From Hyphomicrobiales bacterium (GTDB lineage: Bacteria > Pseudomonadota > Alphaproteobacteria > Rhizobiales > Aestuariivirgaceae): DNA of 53,227 nt. Shown in pieces: positions 1 to 7,279 of this stretch. A program made the position numbers and the translations under genes. Within the stretch, counting starts at the first letter, position 1. The number at the start of each line of letters is the position of its first letter. A model generated the notes under the pieces. That model was not told the origin of the DNA. It ran no database searches and worked only from the letters and a program-made list of their open reading frames with translations. The stretch is taken from NCBI GenBank assembly GCA_025359045.1, contig JANYHN010000069.1, positions 1 to 53,227 on the forward strand. Direction: 5' to 3'.

Positions 1-228
1 CGTGATCTCTTTCACATAGCCTGGCGAAGCAGGGTCAACCTTTGATTCCAAAAGGCCGCGCTGCACGTGCAAAGCACCCTTCACTTTGCCTTGCGCCACT
101 TCTGTTCCATCGCGCACGTCAAGGAAAACTACATTTGGGTCACCCAGCAATTTTTTAGCGTCTTCAACGGAAATGGATTGAACCTCGGCGCGGGCGGCAG
201 CGAGCATGTCGGCATAGGTTTTGGTCAT
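1..228 (-). CDS. Rhodanese-like domain protein (partial, N-terminal 76 residues)
   Basis: The gene runs off the left edge, so only the N-terminal 76 codons are visible. The reading starts MTKTYADMLAAARAEVQSIS and continues into VVFLDVRDGTEVAQGKVKGA, the typical N-terminal half of a rhodanese/sulfurtransferase fold with the LDVR and later GALHV segments. The catalytic cysteine loop would lie outside the window, so activity cannot be judged. The ATG at 228 is preceded by a good AAGGAA Shine-Dalgarno. A candidate sigma-70 promoter lies about 135 bp upstream (362-390). No signal peptide is visible, so a cytoplasmic protein is expected. Confidence 0.85.
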   Translation of the reverse strand, partial: MTKTYADMLAAARAEVQSISVEDAKKLLGDPNVVFLDVRDGTEVAQGKVKGALHVQRGLLESKVDPASPGYVKEIT

Positions 229-361
229 CTTAAATTCCTTTCGATGGATTTCCACGGGGAGTTCAGCACAAATTTGATTTTAAATCGACGGCGTTATTGG
301 TGCAGCCGGGCCAGCGTTGTGTGCCCATTTCGATCTCACGCGCATTTGTCGATGCTACCGA

Positions 362-390
362 GAACTAGCAGGTTCACCGTACGGTGTCAA
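362..390 (-). promoter_or_regulatory. Candidate promoter with palindromic operator; member of a 26-bp repeat
   Basis: On the minus strand there is TTGACA (390-385), a 17-nt spacer and TAGTTC (367-362). The perfect 12-bp palindrome CACCGTACGGTG (375-386) overlaps the -35 hexamer and spacer, as expected for a repressor operator (a TetR-type protein is a guess). It lies 10 nt beyond the stop of the DUF1638 gene and points to the rhodanese gene. Positions 365-390 match 51186-51211 at 25 of 26 bases. Confidence 0.5.
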
Positions 391-399
391 CACTTATTT

Positions 400-1041
400 T
401 CAACTTACAGCATTTATTTTCATATCGCGTTCCAATTCGCCATAACCGGTAAAGCGATATTCAAATTCCAGCCCCAGTTTCACCGCTGCCATTTCAGCTT
501 GCCGTTTCAGAGCATCATCCTCGGTTTGCGCCAGATAGATCAGCTTTGTATAATTCCCAAAATAATCGCTCAGCAATTCAGGATGCCTGTCCAACCCCAT
601 CCCCTGCCACATCAGTTTATCAAAATGTCTCGCAAGATAATCCGTGAGATAGAAGCTCGTCATATCCGCATCAGCACGCGCCGCGAAAAGTTCGTTGCCC
701 GTATAGAAGGCATAGCAATGTGGGCCACCAATGCGCTCCACCCCCTCCTCTGCCAACATCGCATCGAGCAAACCGCCCGTGCCACAATCGCCATATAGCA
801 CTAAGATCGATTTATAGTTGGCTTTGTTATTTCGAATCTTTTCGCGCAAAGCAGGCACAATAAATTGCGGCGTGTTATGCCATTTGGCGGGCAAACACTG
901 AATATCAAACGCCTGCCATTTGTTAATCTCAATCAAATCGACAATCTCGCGGGCCAATGCGCCACATGCCAAAAGCAGCACGCGCGCATTGTCCGTGTGC
1001 TGAGCATAATGATCTGAAGGGCCGAGATCGAGCGTTGTCAT
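400..1041 (-). CDS. DUF1638 domain protein
   Basis: A 213-residue soluble protein of the DUF1638 family. Sequence signs are an early VLLLACGALAREI segment, a central LVLYGDCGTGG stretch and a GGPHCYAFYTG motif, all typical of this family. DUF1638 proteins have no settled biochemical role but recur beside MtbC/MttC-type corrinoid proteins and methyltransferases in methanogens and alphaproteobacteria. Here mtbC and bmt lie on the same strand 0.8 and 6 kb upstream. I chose ATG 1041 over ATG 1047 because GGAA sits 8 nt upstream of the former and only 2 nt upstream of the latter. A helper role in corrinoid methyl transfer is inference. Confidence 0.85.
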   Translation of the reverse strand: MTTLDLGPSDHYAQHTDNARVLLLACGALAREIVDLIEINKWQAFDIQCLPAKWHNTPQFIVPALREKIRNNKANYKSILVLYGDCGTGGLLDAMLAEEGVERIGGPHCYAFYTGNELFAARADADMTSFYLTDYLARHFDKLMWQGMGLDRHPELLSDYFGNYTKLIYLAQTEDDALKRQAEMAAVKLGLEFEYRFTGYGELERDMKINAVS

Positions 1042-1236
1042 CTGCATATTTCCATTCGCCAGATGTTAACCACGTTTTCGCGTCTTCTGCAAAATTCCAA
1101 ATATAGGCACAATTCGACAGACCGATTTTAACTGGCGTTAATAGGTGTCGCGTAGTTTGCATACATATCCACTGGCAACCAAGCATGTGCGAGGACTGGG
1201 GATAGGTGCTGTAAACATAAATTGGAGAGTTATATC

Positions 1237-1389
1237 ATGAAGAAGTTCATTAAAGACGAATCAGGCGCAACTGCAATCGAATACGGTCTGATCGCCGCTG
1301 CTATGGCTGTTTGCTTGCTCACAGCAATGCCATACATCACTGCTGCTTTGGTAACAAAGTTCAACAACATCGGCGCTGCATTGAAGTAA
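1237..1389 (+). CDS. Flp/Fap-type pilin, copy 1
   Basis: A 50-residue prepilin: short basic leader (MKKFIKDES), the type IVb processing motif Gly10-ATAI-Glu15-Tyr16, then one hydrophobic helix. This is the exact layout of Flp major pilins, cleaved after Gly10 by a CpaA/TadV-type peptidase and assembled by a Tad/Cpa secretion machine. None of the tad/cpa genes is in this window, so the pilin is encoded away from its machinery. GGAGAG lies 7-11 nt upstream of the ATG. A terminator follows 56 bp downstream. A second pilin gene starts 263 bp further on. Confidence 0.92.
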   Translation: MKKFIKDESGATAIEYGLIAAAMAVCLLTAMPYITAALVTKFNNIGAALK

Positions 1390-1445
1390 TTGATGCTGTG
1401 GCGGTTTTGCTTCATCGCAAAACGAGCTACTTTAAAAATCGGAAA

Positions 1446-1472
1446 AAGGCATCGCTCTGCGGTGCCTTTTTT
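1446..1472 (+). terminator. Rho-independent terminator of first Flp pilin gene
   Basis: Stem AAGGCATCGC / GCGGTGCCTT (one T-G wobble) with a TCT loop, running into a six-T tract (1467-1472). It separates the two pilin genes, so they are probably transcribed as separate units. Confidence 0.85.
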
Positions 1473-1652
1473 ATTGCTCTAAAATTCTATTAGATTCTTG
1501 TTAACTAAATTTGTACCCATTTGAAACCAATTCAGCGTCGTATCTAATCTTAAGTTGCGGGTTCAGAGACCGTTAATTACTGAGCGATAGACTGCCTTCT
1601 ACAACGTTGGCCCGGCTGATGCTGCGGGTGATGCGGATTGAGGAGACTACGA

Positions 1653-1805
1653 ATGCTGGCTTTTTTAAAAAATGACTGTGGCGCAACAGCAATCGAATAT
1701 GGCTTGATCGCAGCCCTTATGGCGACCGGCTTGCTGATTGCAATGCCGTTCATAACTGATGGCTTGCTATACGACGCAAACAAACTGGCTAACGCTCTCA
1801 AATAA
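1653..1805 (+). CDS. Flp/Fap-type pilin, copy 2
   Basis: A second 50-residue Flp prepilin, also with Gly10-ATAI-Glu15-Tyr16 and a single hydrophobic helix. The core GATAIEYGLIAA is identical to copy 1 while leader (MLAFLKNDC) and C-terminal third (TDGLLYDANKLANALK) differ. It is therefore an older tandem duplicate and may be a minor or alternative pilin. GAGGAG occurs 7-12 nt before the ATG. A strong hairpin follows the stop at once. No tad/cpa assembly gene is nearby. Confidence 0.9.
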   Translation: MLAFLKNDCGATAIEYGLIAALMATGLLIAMPFITDGLLYDANKLANALK

Positions 1806-1829
1806 AAAAGAGCGGCCCGGAGGCCGCTC
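1802..1829 (-). terminator. Terminator of mtbC (hairpin shared with pilin 3' end)
   Basis: Perfect 8-bp stem GAGCGGCC/GGCCGCTC (1810-1817/1822-1829) with loop CGGA. Read on the minus strand it is followed by a six-T run (1804-1809), so it mainly terminates the corrinoid-protein gene. The plus-strand side lacks a T tract but may still shield the converging pilin gene. Confidence 0.85.
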
Positions 1830-1855
1830 AGAACTTTCCATATTTAAAAACAGAA

Positions 1856-2554
1856 TTAAGCAGGAAGTTGGTTATGCTTCCTGGCCATAAAGCTTTTGGC
1901 GGTTTCAACGGCCACAGCCGCATCACGGCAGTAAGCATCTGCACCCACAGCTTTGGCAAATTCTTCGTTCAGCGGTGCGCCGCCCACCAGAACGATGTAA
2001 TCATCACGAATGCCTTTTTCCTTCATCGTGTCGATGACGACTTTCATATATGGCATTGTCGTGGTCAACAAAGCTGACATGCCGATGATGTCTGGCTGGT
2101 GTTCATCAATCGCCTTTAAATAATTCTCAACTGGATTGTTAATGCCAAGGTTGATCACCTCAAAGCCCGCACCTTCCATCATCATGCCTACTAAATTCTT
2201 ACCAATATCATGAATGTCGCCCTTCACCGTCCCAATCACCATCTTGCCCAGACGCGGTGCGCCAGTCGCAATCAGCAAGGGGCGCAAAATTGCCATTCCA
2301 GCTTTCATGGAATTGGCCGCTAGCAAAACCTCAGGCACAAACAAAATGCCATCTCGAAAATCAATGCCTACGATGCGCATGCCTTCGACCAAACCTTCGG
2401 TCAAAGTTTTGTATGGAGTCCAGTTCCGGGCGAGGAGAATGTTAACCCCCTGCTCAACTTCCTCTTTGAGTCCGTCATAAAGATCGTCGTGGATTTGCTG
2501 AACCAGCTCTTCGTCGTTTAAAGAATTGAGATCAAGTTCGCCTTCGTCGCTCAT
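1856..2554 (-). CDS. mtbC: Corrinoid (B12-binding) methyltransferase protein, MtbC/MttC type
   Basis: A 232-residue cobalamin-binding protein: helical cap domain (about 15-95) followed by a Rossmann-like B12 domain (about 104-225). The signature DIHDIGKN lies at 113-120, with His115 as the predicted lower cobalt ligand, then SALLTTT and GGAPLN. Such proteins carry a methyl group on cobalt between a substrate-specific methyltransferase and an acceptor. DUF1638 lies downstream and Bmt is the nearest candidate partner; no MttB/MtbB-like substrate enzyme is in view. ATG 2554 has GGAG 9 nt upstream. The substrate cannot be read from the sequence. Confidence 0.92.
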   Translation of the reverse strand: MSDEGELDLNSLNDEELVQQIHDDLYDGLKEEVEQGVNILLARNWTPYKTLTEGLVEGMRIVGIDFRDGILFVPEVLLAANSMKAGMAILRPLLIATGAPRLGKMVIGTVKGDIHDIGKNLVGMMMEGAGFEVINLGINNPVENYLKAIDEHQPDIIGMSALLTTTMPYMKVVIDTMKEKGIRDDYIVLVGGAPLNEEFAKAVGADAYCRDAAVAVETAKSFMARKHNQLPA

Positions 2555-2701
2555 AACCGCACTCCAAATGTTTTCTTGGTATCGAAAGATACAAGCGCTT
2601 CGTTAAATATCTGCGCACTTGCACGACATTCACTTGCCTGAAACCGACTGTTGAGACAAGGCTTTAAGCCCGCTAATGATGTCTCAATCGGAGAATCCAA
2701 A

Positions 2702-3940
2702 GTGCAGTATAAGTTTGATGTTGAAGCCGCCAGAGCCCAGTTTCCCGCACTTGCCTTAAAAGACGCCGGAAATTCGAGGGTTTATTTCGATAACCCCGCC
2801 GGAACTCAAGTCCCACAACAGGTGATTGACCGAACAGTTGATACTTTAATTCACCATAACGCAAATTTAGGCGGCTATTTCAAAACCACATTGGACGCTT
2901 CGGCCATGGTGGACGCGGCACATCAGGCCTGCGCTGATTTTTACAATGCTTCTTCGGTCGAGGAAATCATCTTCGGCCAGAACATGACCACACTCACTCT
3001 GCATATGTCGCGTTGCCTCGGCAAGCGTTTTAGCAAGGGTGATGAGATCGTGCTCAGCCGCATGGACCACGATGCCAATGTCGCACCTTGGCTGCTGCTG
3101 GCAGATGATTTGGGGTTGGTTGTGCGCTGGATGGAGTTTGATACGGAGACTTATGAGTTTCCCGCTGATGCTCTCACCAAAGTTCTCAGCTCCAAAACCA
3201 AACTGCTTGCCATGGGCATGGCTTCCAATTGCACAGGCACAGTCCATGATTGTGCGCAATTTGCAAAAGAAGCGAAAGCTGCTGGCGCATTGGTTTATCT
3301 GGATGCCGTTCAATATGCGCCGCATTATGCGATTGATGTTCAAACTCTGAACGCAGATTTTGTCGTATCCTCGGCCTATAAGTGGTTCGGCCCTCACATG
3401 GGTATTCTCTGGGGCCGCAAAGAATTGCTGCTCGAAACTTTTGGCTATAAAGTTCGCGCCGTTGGAAATGATCTGCCGCATAAATTTGAAACTGGAACTT
3501 TGAACCATGAAGGCATGGCAGGGTGTTTGGGGGCAATTGAATATCTCGAACAATTCGGCACTGGCGCAACGCGCACGGCAAAACTCAATTCGGCTTGGGG
3601 TAATTTGGCTGAATATGAAAGAGGTATTACATTGCATTTGATTGATGGGTTGCGCAAAGTGAAAGGCCTCACTATTCGCGGCGTCACCTCAGCCAATGCC
3701 ATGCATCGCCGCGTGCCCACGGTATCGTTTACAGTTGACGGTGTTCACCCTGAAAAATTGGCCAAGCATTTTGCTGCTGATAATATGTTTGTGTGGTCGG
3801 GGCATAATTATGCTTTGGAGCCAATCAAACAGATGGGCCTCATGGATAAGGGCGGCGTGCTGCGCGTGGGGCTTGCCCATTATAATACAATCGTTGAAGT
3901 AGATGGATTTTTGGGGTCGCTAGACCGCGCGTTGAGATAA
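2702..3940 (+). CDS. Cysteine desulfurase-like class V aminotransferase
   Basis: A 412-residue fold-type I PLP enzyme close to the cysteine-desulfurase-like family TIGR01976. Visible signs are the early FDNPAGTQVP segment, Asp201 in YLDAVQ (pyridine nitrogen contact) and Lys227 in SSAYKWFG as the Schiff-base lysine. I see no clear SufS/IscS-type cysteine loop, so desulfurase activity is unproven. I chose GTG 2702, preceded by GGAGA at a good distance, over the in-frame TTG at 2651. It heads a plus-strand run with the Gfo/Idh gene 9 bp downstream. Substrate unknown. Confidence 0.85.
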   Translation: MQYKFDVEAARAQFPALALKDAGNSRVYFDNPAGTQVPQQVIDRTVDTLIHHNANLGGYFKTTLDASAMVDAAHQACADFYNASSVEEIIFGQNMTTLTLHMSRCLGKRFSKGDEIVLSRMDHDANVAPWLLLADDLGLVVRWMEFDTETYEFPADALTKVLSSKTKLLAMGMASNCTGTVHDCAQFAKEAKAAGALVYLDAVQYAPHYAIDVQTLNADFVVSSAYKWFGPHMGILWGRKELLLETFGYKVRAVGNDLPHKFETGTLNHEGMAGCLGAIEYLEQFGTGATRTAKLNSAWGNLAEYERGITLHLIDGLRKVKGLTIRGVTSANAMHRRVPTVSFTVDGVHPEKLAKHFAADNMFVWSGHNYALEPIKQMGLMDKGGVLRVGLAHYNTIVEVDGFLGSLDRALR

Positions 3941-3949
3941 GAGGAACAC

Positions 3950-4885
3950 ATGGTTTTTAAAATCGCCGTCGTCGGTATCGGCAAAATTGCACTCGATCAA
4001 CATCTGCCCTGCATCGCCAAAAATAAAAATTTCCAACTGGTCGCAGGGGTCAGCCGCCATGCGACATTGGACTATGTGCCGTGTTTTGAATCGCTTGAGG
4101 GCCTGATCAAATCTAAAATCAAGATTGATGCCGTTGCCCTCTGCACTCCGCCCTCGGTTCGCTTGGCAATGGCGCGGGAAGCTCTGGATGCGGGATATAA
4201 TGTGCTGATTGAAAAGCCACCCACGCCAACCATCGGCGAAATGGTTTCGATGATTGACTATGCGAAAAAGAAAAAACGCGTGCTCTATGCCACATGGCAT
4301 TCGCGCTATAATCAATCAGTCGATGAAGCTAAAAAACGCCTCAAAGGTAAACACGTTAATTTCATGCGCATCACTTGGAAGGAAGACGTGAACAAATGGC
4401 ATCCCGGTCAAAATTGGATCGCTGAACCCGGTGGCTTTGGTGTGTTTGACCCCGGCATCAATGCGCTTTCGGTTGTTACCAAAATTTTGCCCGAACCGAT
4501 CTATGTCGAGTCATCGCGCATCGAAGTTCCCGAAAATTGGAGCACACCGATTGGTGCTGATATCAAATTCAAACGCGGCGATGGCAAGCCGGTTGATATG
4601 AATGCGTCCTTTGATTGGCGGCAACGCGGCGAACAAATTTGGAATATTGAATTGGCGACCGCTGACGGTATGAAGATGAAGCTGAGCAAGGGCGGCACAG
4701 TTCTTCATGTGAACGGCAAACTGATCATGGAAGCGCCGATGGAAGAATATGAAATGATCTATAAAAAGTTTGCAAAACTGCTGAAAGCCAAGAAATCCGA
4801 AACCGATTATTCACCGCTGCAACTGGAAAGCGACGCCTTCATGCTGGCCAAGCCCGTGGTGGTTGGAAAGTTTGAGTGGGATTGA
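3950..4885 (+). CDS. Gfo/Idh/MocA family NAD(P)-dependent dehydrogenase (galactose 1-dehydrogenase-like)
   Basis: A 311-residue oxidoreductase with an N-terminal Rossmann fold (AVVGIGKIA, 6-14) and the family motif EKPP (88-91), whose Lys is the catalytic or substrate-binding residue. The later WHPGQNWIAEPGGFGVFDPG region forms the (alpha/beta) substrate domain. The overall pattern resembles D-galactose 1-dehydrogenases of proteobacteria, so an aldose substrate is likely but not certain. It starts 9 bp after the class V aminotransferase with GAGGAA upstream, suggesting one transcript. A palindromic intergenic element follows the stop and probably ends or stabilises the message. Confidence 0.85.
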   Translation: MVFKIAVVGIGKIALDQHLPCIAKNKNFQLVAGVSRHATLDYVPCFESLEGLIKSKIKIDAVALCTPPSVRLAMAREALDAGYNVLIEKPPTPTIGEMVSMIDYAKKKKRVLYATWHSRYNQSVDEAKKRLKGKHVNFMRITWKEDVNKWHPGQNWIAEPGGFGVFDPGINALSVVTKILPEPIYVESSRIEVPENWSTPIGADIKFKRGDGKPVDMNASFDWRQRGEQIWNIELATADGMKMKLSKGGTVLHVNGKLIMEAPMEEYEMIYKKFAKLLKAKKSETDYSPLQLESDAFMLAKPVVVGKFEWD

Positions 4886-4912
4886 GAGATTGCATATAAT
4901 TTGAAAAACCAA

Positions 4913-5082
4913 CCTTCTCCCCTTGCGGGAGAAGGTGGATTGCGATGCCTTCATCGCAAGACGGAAGCGGGGGCTGGTGCAGCGAGTCCTAGTGCTGACA
5001 ATTGAACTCGCTGATGCAGCCCCCTCACCTGTCATCCTCGGGACGAGCCGAGGATGACTGTCCACTCCCGCAAGGGGAGTGG
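4913..5082. repeat. Nested palindromic intergenic element (rhizobial RIME/MITE-like)
   Basis: A 170-bp non-coding element built from inverted repeats. Local hairpins: CCTTCTCCC/GGGAGAAGG (4913-4935), TGCGATG/CATCGCA (4941-4958), GTCATCCTCGG/CCGAGGATGAC (5031-5058) and CCACTCCC/GGGAGTGG (5062-5082). The whole is also one long nested palindrome: 4917-4931 is the perfect reverse complement of 5065-5079, and 4969-4987 pairs with 5006-5024 apart from a 4-bp internal mismatch. The CTTCTCCCC...GGAGAAGG and GTCATCCTCGG modules look like the intergenic mosaic repeats familiar from Rhizobium/Agrobacterium genomes. It fills most of the gap between two plus-strand genes. Confidence 0.85.
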
Positions 5083-5163
5083 ATTGGATCAAATGAGATT
5101 GCGATTCTAAGAGGATTGACGGCAACAAATTATTTGCCATAGTTATATCTTTTGGAGACACAA

Positions 5164-6291
5164 ATGCCCGGACTTCTTCCTGATGTAGACCCCGATGGCT
5201 TGCAAGAGTTTTCGGTGGTGTTCACTGATCGCTCGCTCAATCACATGTCGGCTAAGTTCCAAGGTGTGATGCGTGATATATCTGCGATGTTGAAAGAAGT
5301 TTATAGCGCAGACGCTGTGGCACTGGTTCCAGGCGGTGGCACCTATGCGATGGAGGCTGTGGCCCGTCAGTTTGCCAATGGCAAACACGCTTTGATTGTT
5401 CGCAATGGCTGGTTTTCCTTTCGGTGGACGCAGATTTTTGATGCGGGTGGTTTTGCGGCCAAGACCACAGTGATCATGGCGCGGCAGAATGCTAATCATA
5501 TTCGCTCGCCTTATGCGCCACCGCCAATCGAAGAAGTGATCAAAAAAATTCATGAAGAAAAACCCGATGTGGTTTTTGCTCCTCATGTGGAAACATCGTC
5601 GGGCATTATTTTGCCTGACAGCTATTTGAAAGCCATGTCAGAGGCCGCGCATAATGTGGGTGCTCTCATGGTGTTAGATTGCATCGCTTCGGGTGCCATC
5701 TGGGTTGATATGAAGGCAACGGGTGTGGATGTTTTAATTTCCGCTCCGCAAAAAGGCTGGTCGGCTTCGCCTTCTGCTGGCTTGGTCATGATGTCAAAAC
5801 TTGCTGAAGCAAAACTGGCCGAGACATCATCCAACAGCTTTGCCATCGATCTGAAAAAATGGCGGGCCATGATGGCTGCATATGAAGGCGGTGGATTTGC
5901 CTATCACGCCACAATGCCAACTGATGCGCTGCTTGGCTTTCGTGATGCGATGAAGGAAACGCAAGGCTTAGGTTTTGAAACATTGAAACAAGCGCAATGG
6001 CAGTTGGGCAAAGCAGTTCGTGCAATGCTTAGCGCCAAGGGCGTTCAGTCACTCGCTGCCGAAGGTTTCGGCGCGCCCGGTGTTGTTGTGTCTTACACCG
6101 ACGACCCAGAGATTCAGAACGGCAAGAAATTTATTGCCGAGGGAATGCAGATCGCAGCAGGCGTTCCCTTGCAAGTGGGCGAAGGGCCAGAGTTTAAGAC
6201 ATTCCGGCTGGGGCTGTTCGGTTTGGATAAGTTGAAGGATGTTGAAGGCACTGTTGAAAGATTGCGGGCGGTGATTGATAAGGTGATTTGA
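5164..6291 (+). CDS. Class V aminotransferase, serine-pyruvate/alanine-glyoxylate type
   Basis: A 375-residue fold-type I PLP enzyme. It shows PGGGTYAMEAV (56-66, cofactor phosphate region), LDCIASGAIW with Asp172, and Lys197 in SAPQKGWSASP as the PLP lysine, as in alanine-glyoxylate and serine-pyruvate aminotransferases. I chose ATG 5164 because GGAG stands 6 nt upstream; the in-frame TTG at 5152 overlaps that ribosome site. It lies beyond the palindromic element from two other plus-strand metabolic genes. A role in glycine/serine one-carbon supply would suit the neighbouring methyl-transfer genes but is inference. Confidence 0.85.
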   Translation: MPGLLPDVDPDGLQEFSVVFTDRSLNHMSAKFQGVMRDISAMLKEVYSADAVALVPGGGTYAMEAVARQFANGKHALIVRNGWFSFRWTQIFDAGGFAAKTTVIMARQNANHIRSPYAPPPIEEVIKKIHEEKPDVVFAPHVETSSGIILPDSYLKAMSEAAHNVGALMVLDCIASGAIWVDMKATGVDVLISAPQKGWSASPSAGLVMMSKLAEAKLAETSSNSFAIDLKKWRAMMAAYEGGGFAYHATMPTDALLGFRDAMKETQGLGFETLKQAQWQLGKAVRAMLSAKGVQSLAAEGFGAPGVVVSYTDDPEIQNGKKFIAEGMQIAAGVPLQVGEGPEFKTFRLGLFGLDKLKDVEGTVERLRAVIDKVI

Positions 6292-6295
6292 GCTT

Positions 6296-6838
6296 TCAGA
6301 ACCAGCTCACCAACCATCGATCGAGTTTTGAACCGCGTGGATAGTGTTTACTCACTAGAAAAGCAGTAACCAGTGCCACCCCTGCTCCGCCCAAAATGTC
6401 GCTCACATAGTGCATCCCGACAAATATGCGCGAGAAGCACACAAGCGCCGCTGCGCTTAATAATGCGAGTGCATGACTGCGAAAGCCATTCAGATAAAAT
6501 GCAAATGCAATCGACAGCGATGCAATGGCATGGTCGGAAGGGAAAGACCAGTCGACCGTTTTTTCAACAATCAAATGACTTATACCGCCGTCGTATGGCC
6601 GGATGCGGTGGATGAAGAGCAACATGACTTGAGCAATCAGAAGGCCGATTAAAAATGTAAGGCCTGCGATAATTGTCGTCTGGCGTAATTTCTCACGCGG
6701 GCGCCTGCCCCACCATTGGAAAACCACAGCCAACACCATTAACGGCACGCCGTATTTTGTAATCAAAATAAAAAAGTGATCGAAAATAATGTTTTGACCG
6801 CTGAGATTATTTATCAGATGGGTGATGGTTACGTCCAA
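6296..6838 (-). CDS. PAP2-family membrane phosphatase (undecaprenyl-diphosphatase-like)
   Basis: A 180-residue integral membrane protein with about five hydrophobic segments and the PAP2 motifs RP (80-81), PSDHA (100-104) and SRIFVGMHYVSD (136-147), the last carrying the catalytic His and Asp. The Lys that usually stands seven residues before RP is not evident, as in some BcrC-like members. Likely substrates are undecaprenyl diphosphate or lipid phosphates at the periplasmic face. It begins with TTG 18 bp after the ACT-domain gene and is the last gene of the bmt run. It converges on the aminotransferase gene with a 4-bp gap. Confidence 0.8.
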   Translation of the reverse strand: MDVTITHLINNLSGQNIIFDHFFILITKYGVPLMVLAVVFQWWGRRPREKLRQTTIIAGLTFLIGLLIAQVMLLFIHRIRPYDGGISHLIVEKTVDWSFPSDHAIASLSIAFAFYLNGFRSHALALLSAAALVCFSRIFVGMHYVSDILGGAGVALVTAFLVSKHYPRGSKLDRWLVSWF

Positions 6839-6856
6839 TTTTATGTATCGCTCAAA

Positions 6857-7273
6857 TTAAAGATTCTCTTGCTGCAATTTTTGTAAAACCGCCATCGCCC
6901 TCTCCGCGTCTTCCACGCTTACAAAAATATGATCGTGATAGTAGGCGGCCACGACATTAGCGGAAATACCCTCATTTGCCAGTTCATTCGCGAAAGCTGC
7001 CGTGAGGCCGACGCCTGAAAGCGCAGAGTGCACCGTCAAAGTGATCCATGCTCCGCGAAATAGTATTTCGATTCCCGAATTTTCAGCAGCAGCGAGTTCA
7101 ACAATAAAGGTCGTTGCTTCTTCTTCGCGGAAAGTTCCAATGATTGATTCGGGAGGCAGTTTGGCCAAGACGGCTTGCACGTCCTTCGATGAAAGATAAG
7201 CCACGCGCTCATCGTTTAGCTTGGGCGTCATAGTGGCCAGCATGGCTTTTAGGTTTGAGACAGGCTGGCTCAC
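6857..7273 (-). CDS. ACT-domain protein (COG3602 type)
   Basis: A 138-residue soluble protein resembling the COG3602/ACT_7 family. The sequence holds two ACT-like halves, with conserved IGTFREEEATTFIVE and LTVHSALSGVGLTAA segments and a C-terminal YYHDHIFVSVEDAERAM. ACT folds usually bind amino acids and regulate enzymes, but the ligand is unknown here. The start is GTG 7273, 6 bp after bmt, without a clear Shine-Dalgarno, so translation is probably coupled to bmt. The position behind a homocysteine methyltransferase hints at methionine or a related ligand (inference). Confidence 0.8.
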   Translation of the reverse strand: MSQPVSNLKAMLATMTPKLNDERVAYLSSKDVQAVLAKLPPESIIGTFREEEATTFIVELAAAENSGIEILFRGAWITLTVHSALSGVGLTAAFANELANEGISANVVAAYYHDHIFVSVEDAERAMAVLQKLQQENL

Positions 7274-7279
7274 TATATT

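Noticed and set aside
67..798. Plus-strand 243-codon open frame
   Set aside because: It runs antisense through the rhodanese start, the promoter region and the DUF1638 gene, has no family features and is low in typical protein composition.
2590..2620. Imperfect palindrome CTTGGTATC...GATACAAG upstream of mtbC
   Set aside because: Weak match with a missing base in one arm, no known motif; probably chance.
2867..3637. Minus-strand 256-codon open frame
   Set aside because: Shadow frame opposite the class V aminotransferase, whose motifs (DAVQ, YKWFG) are certain.
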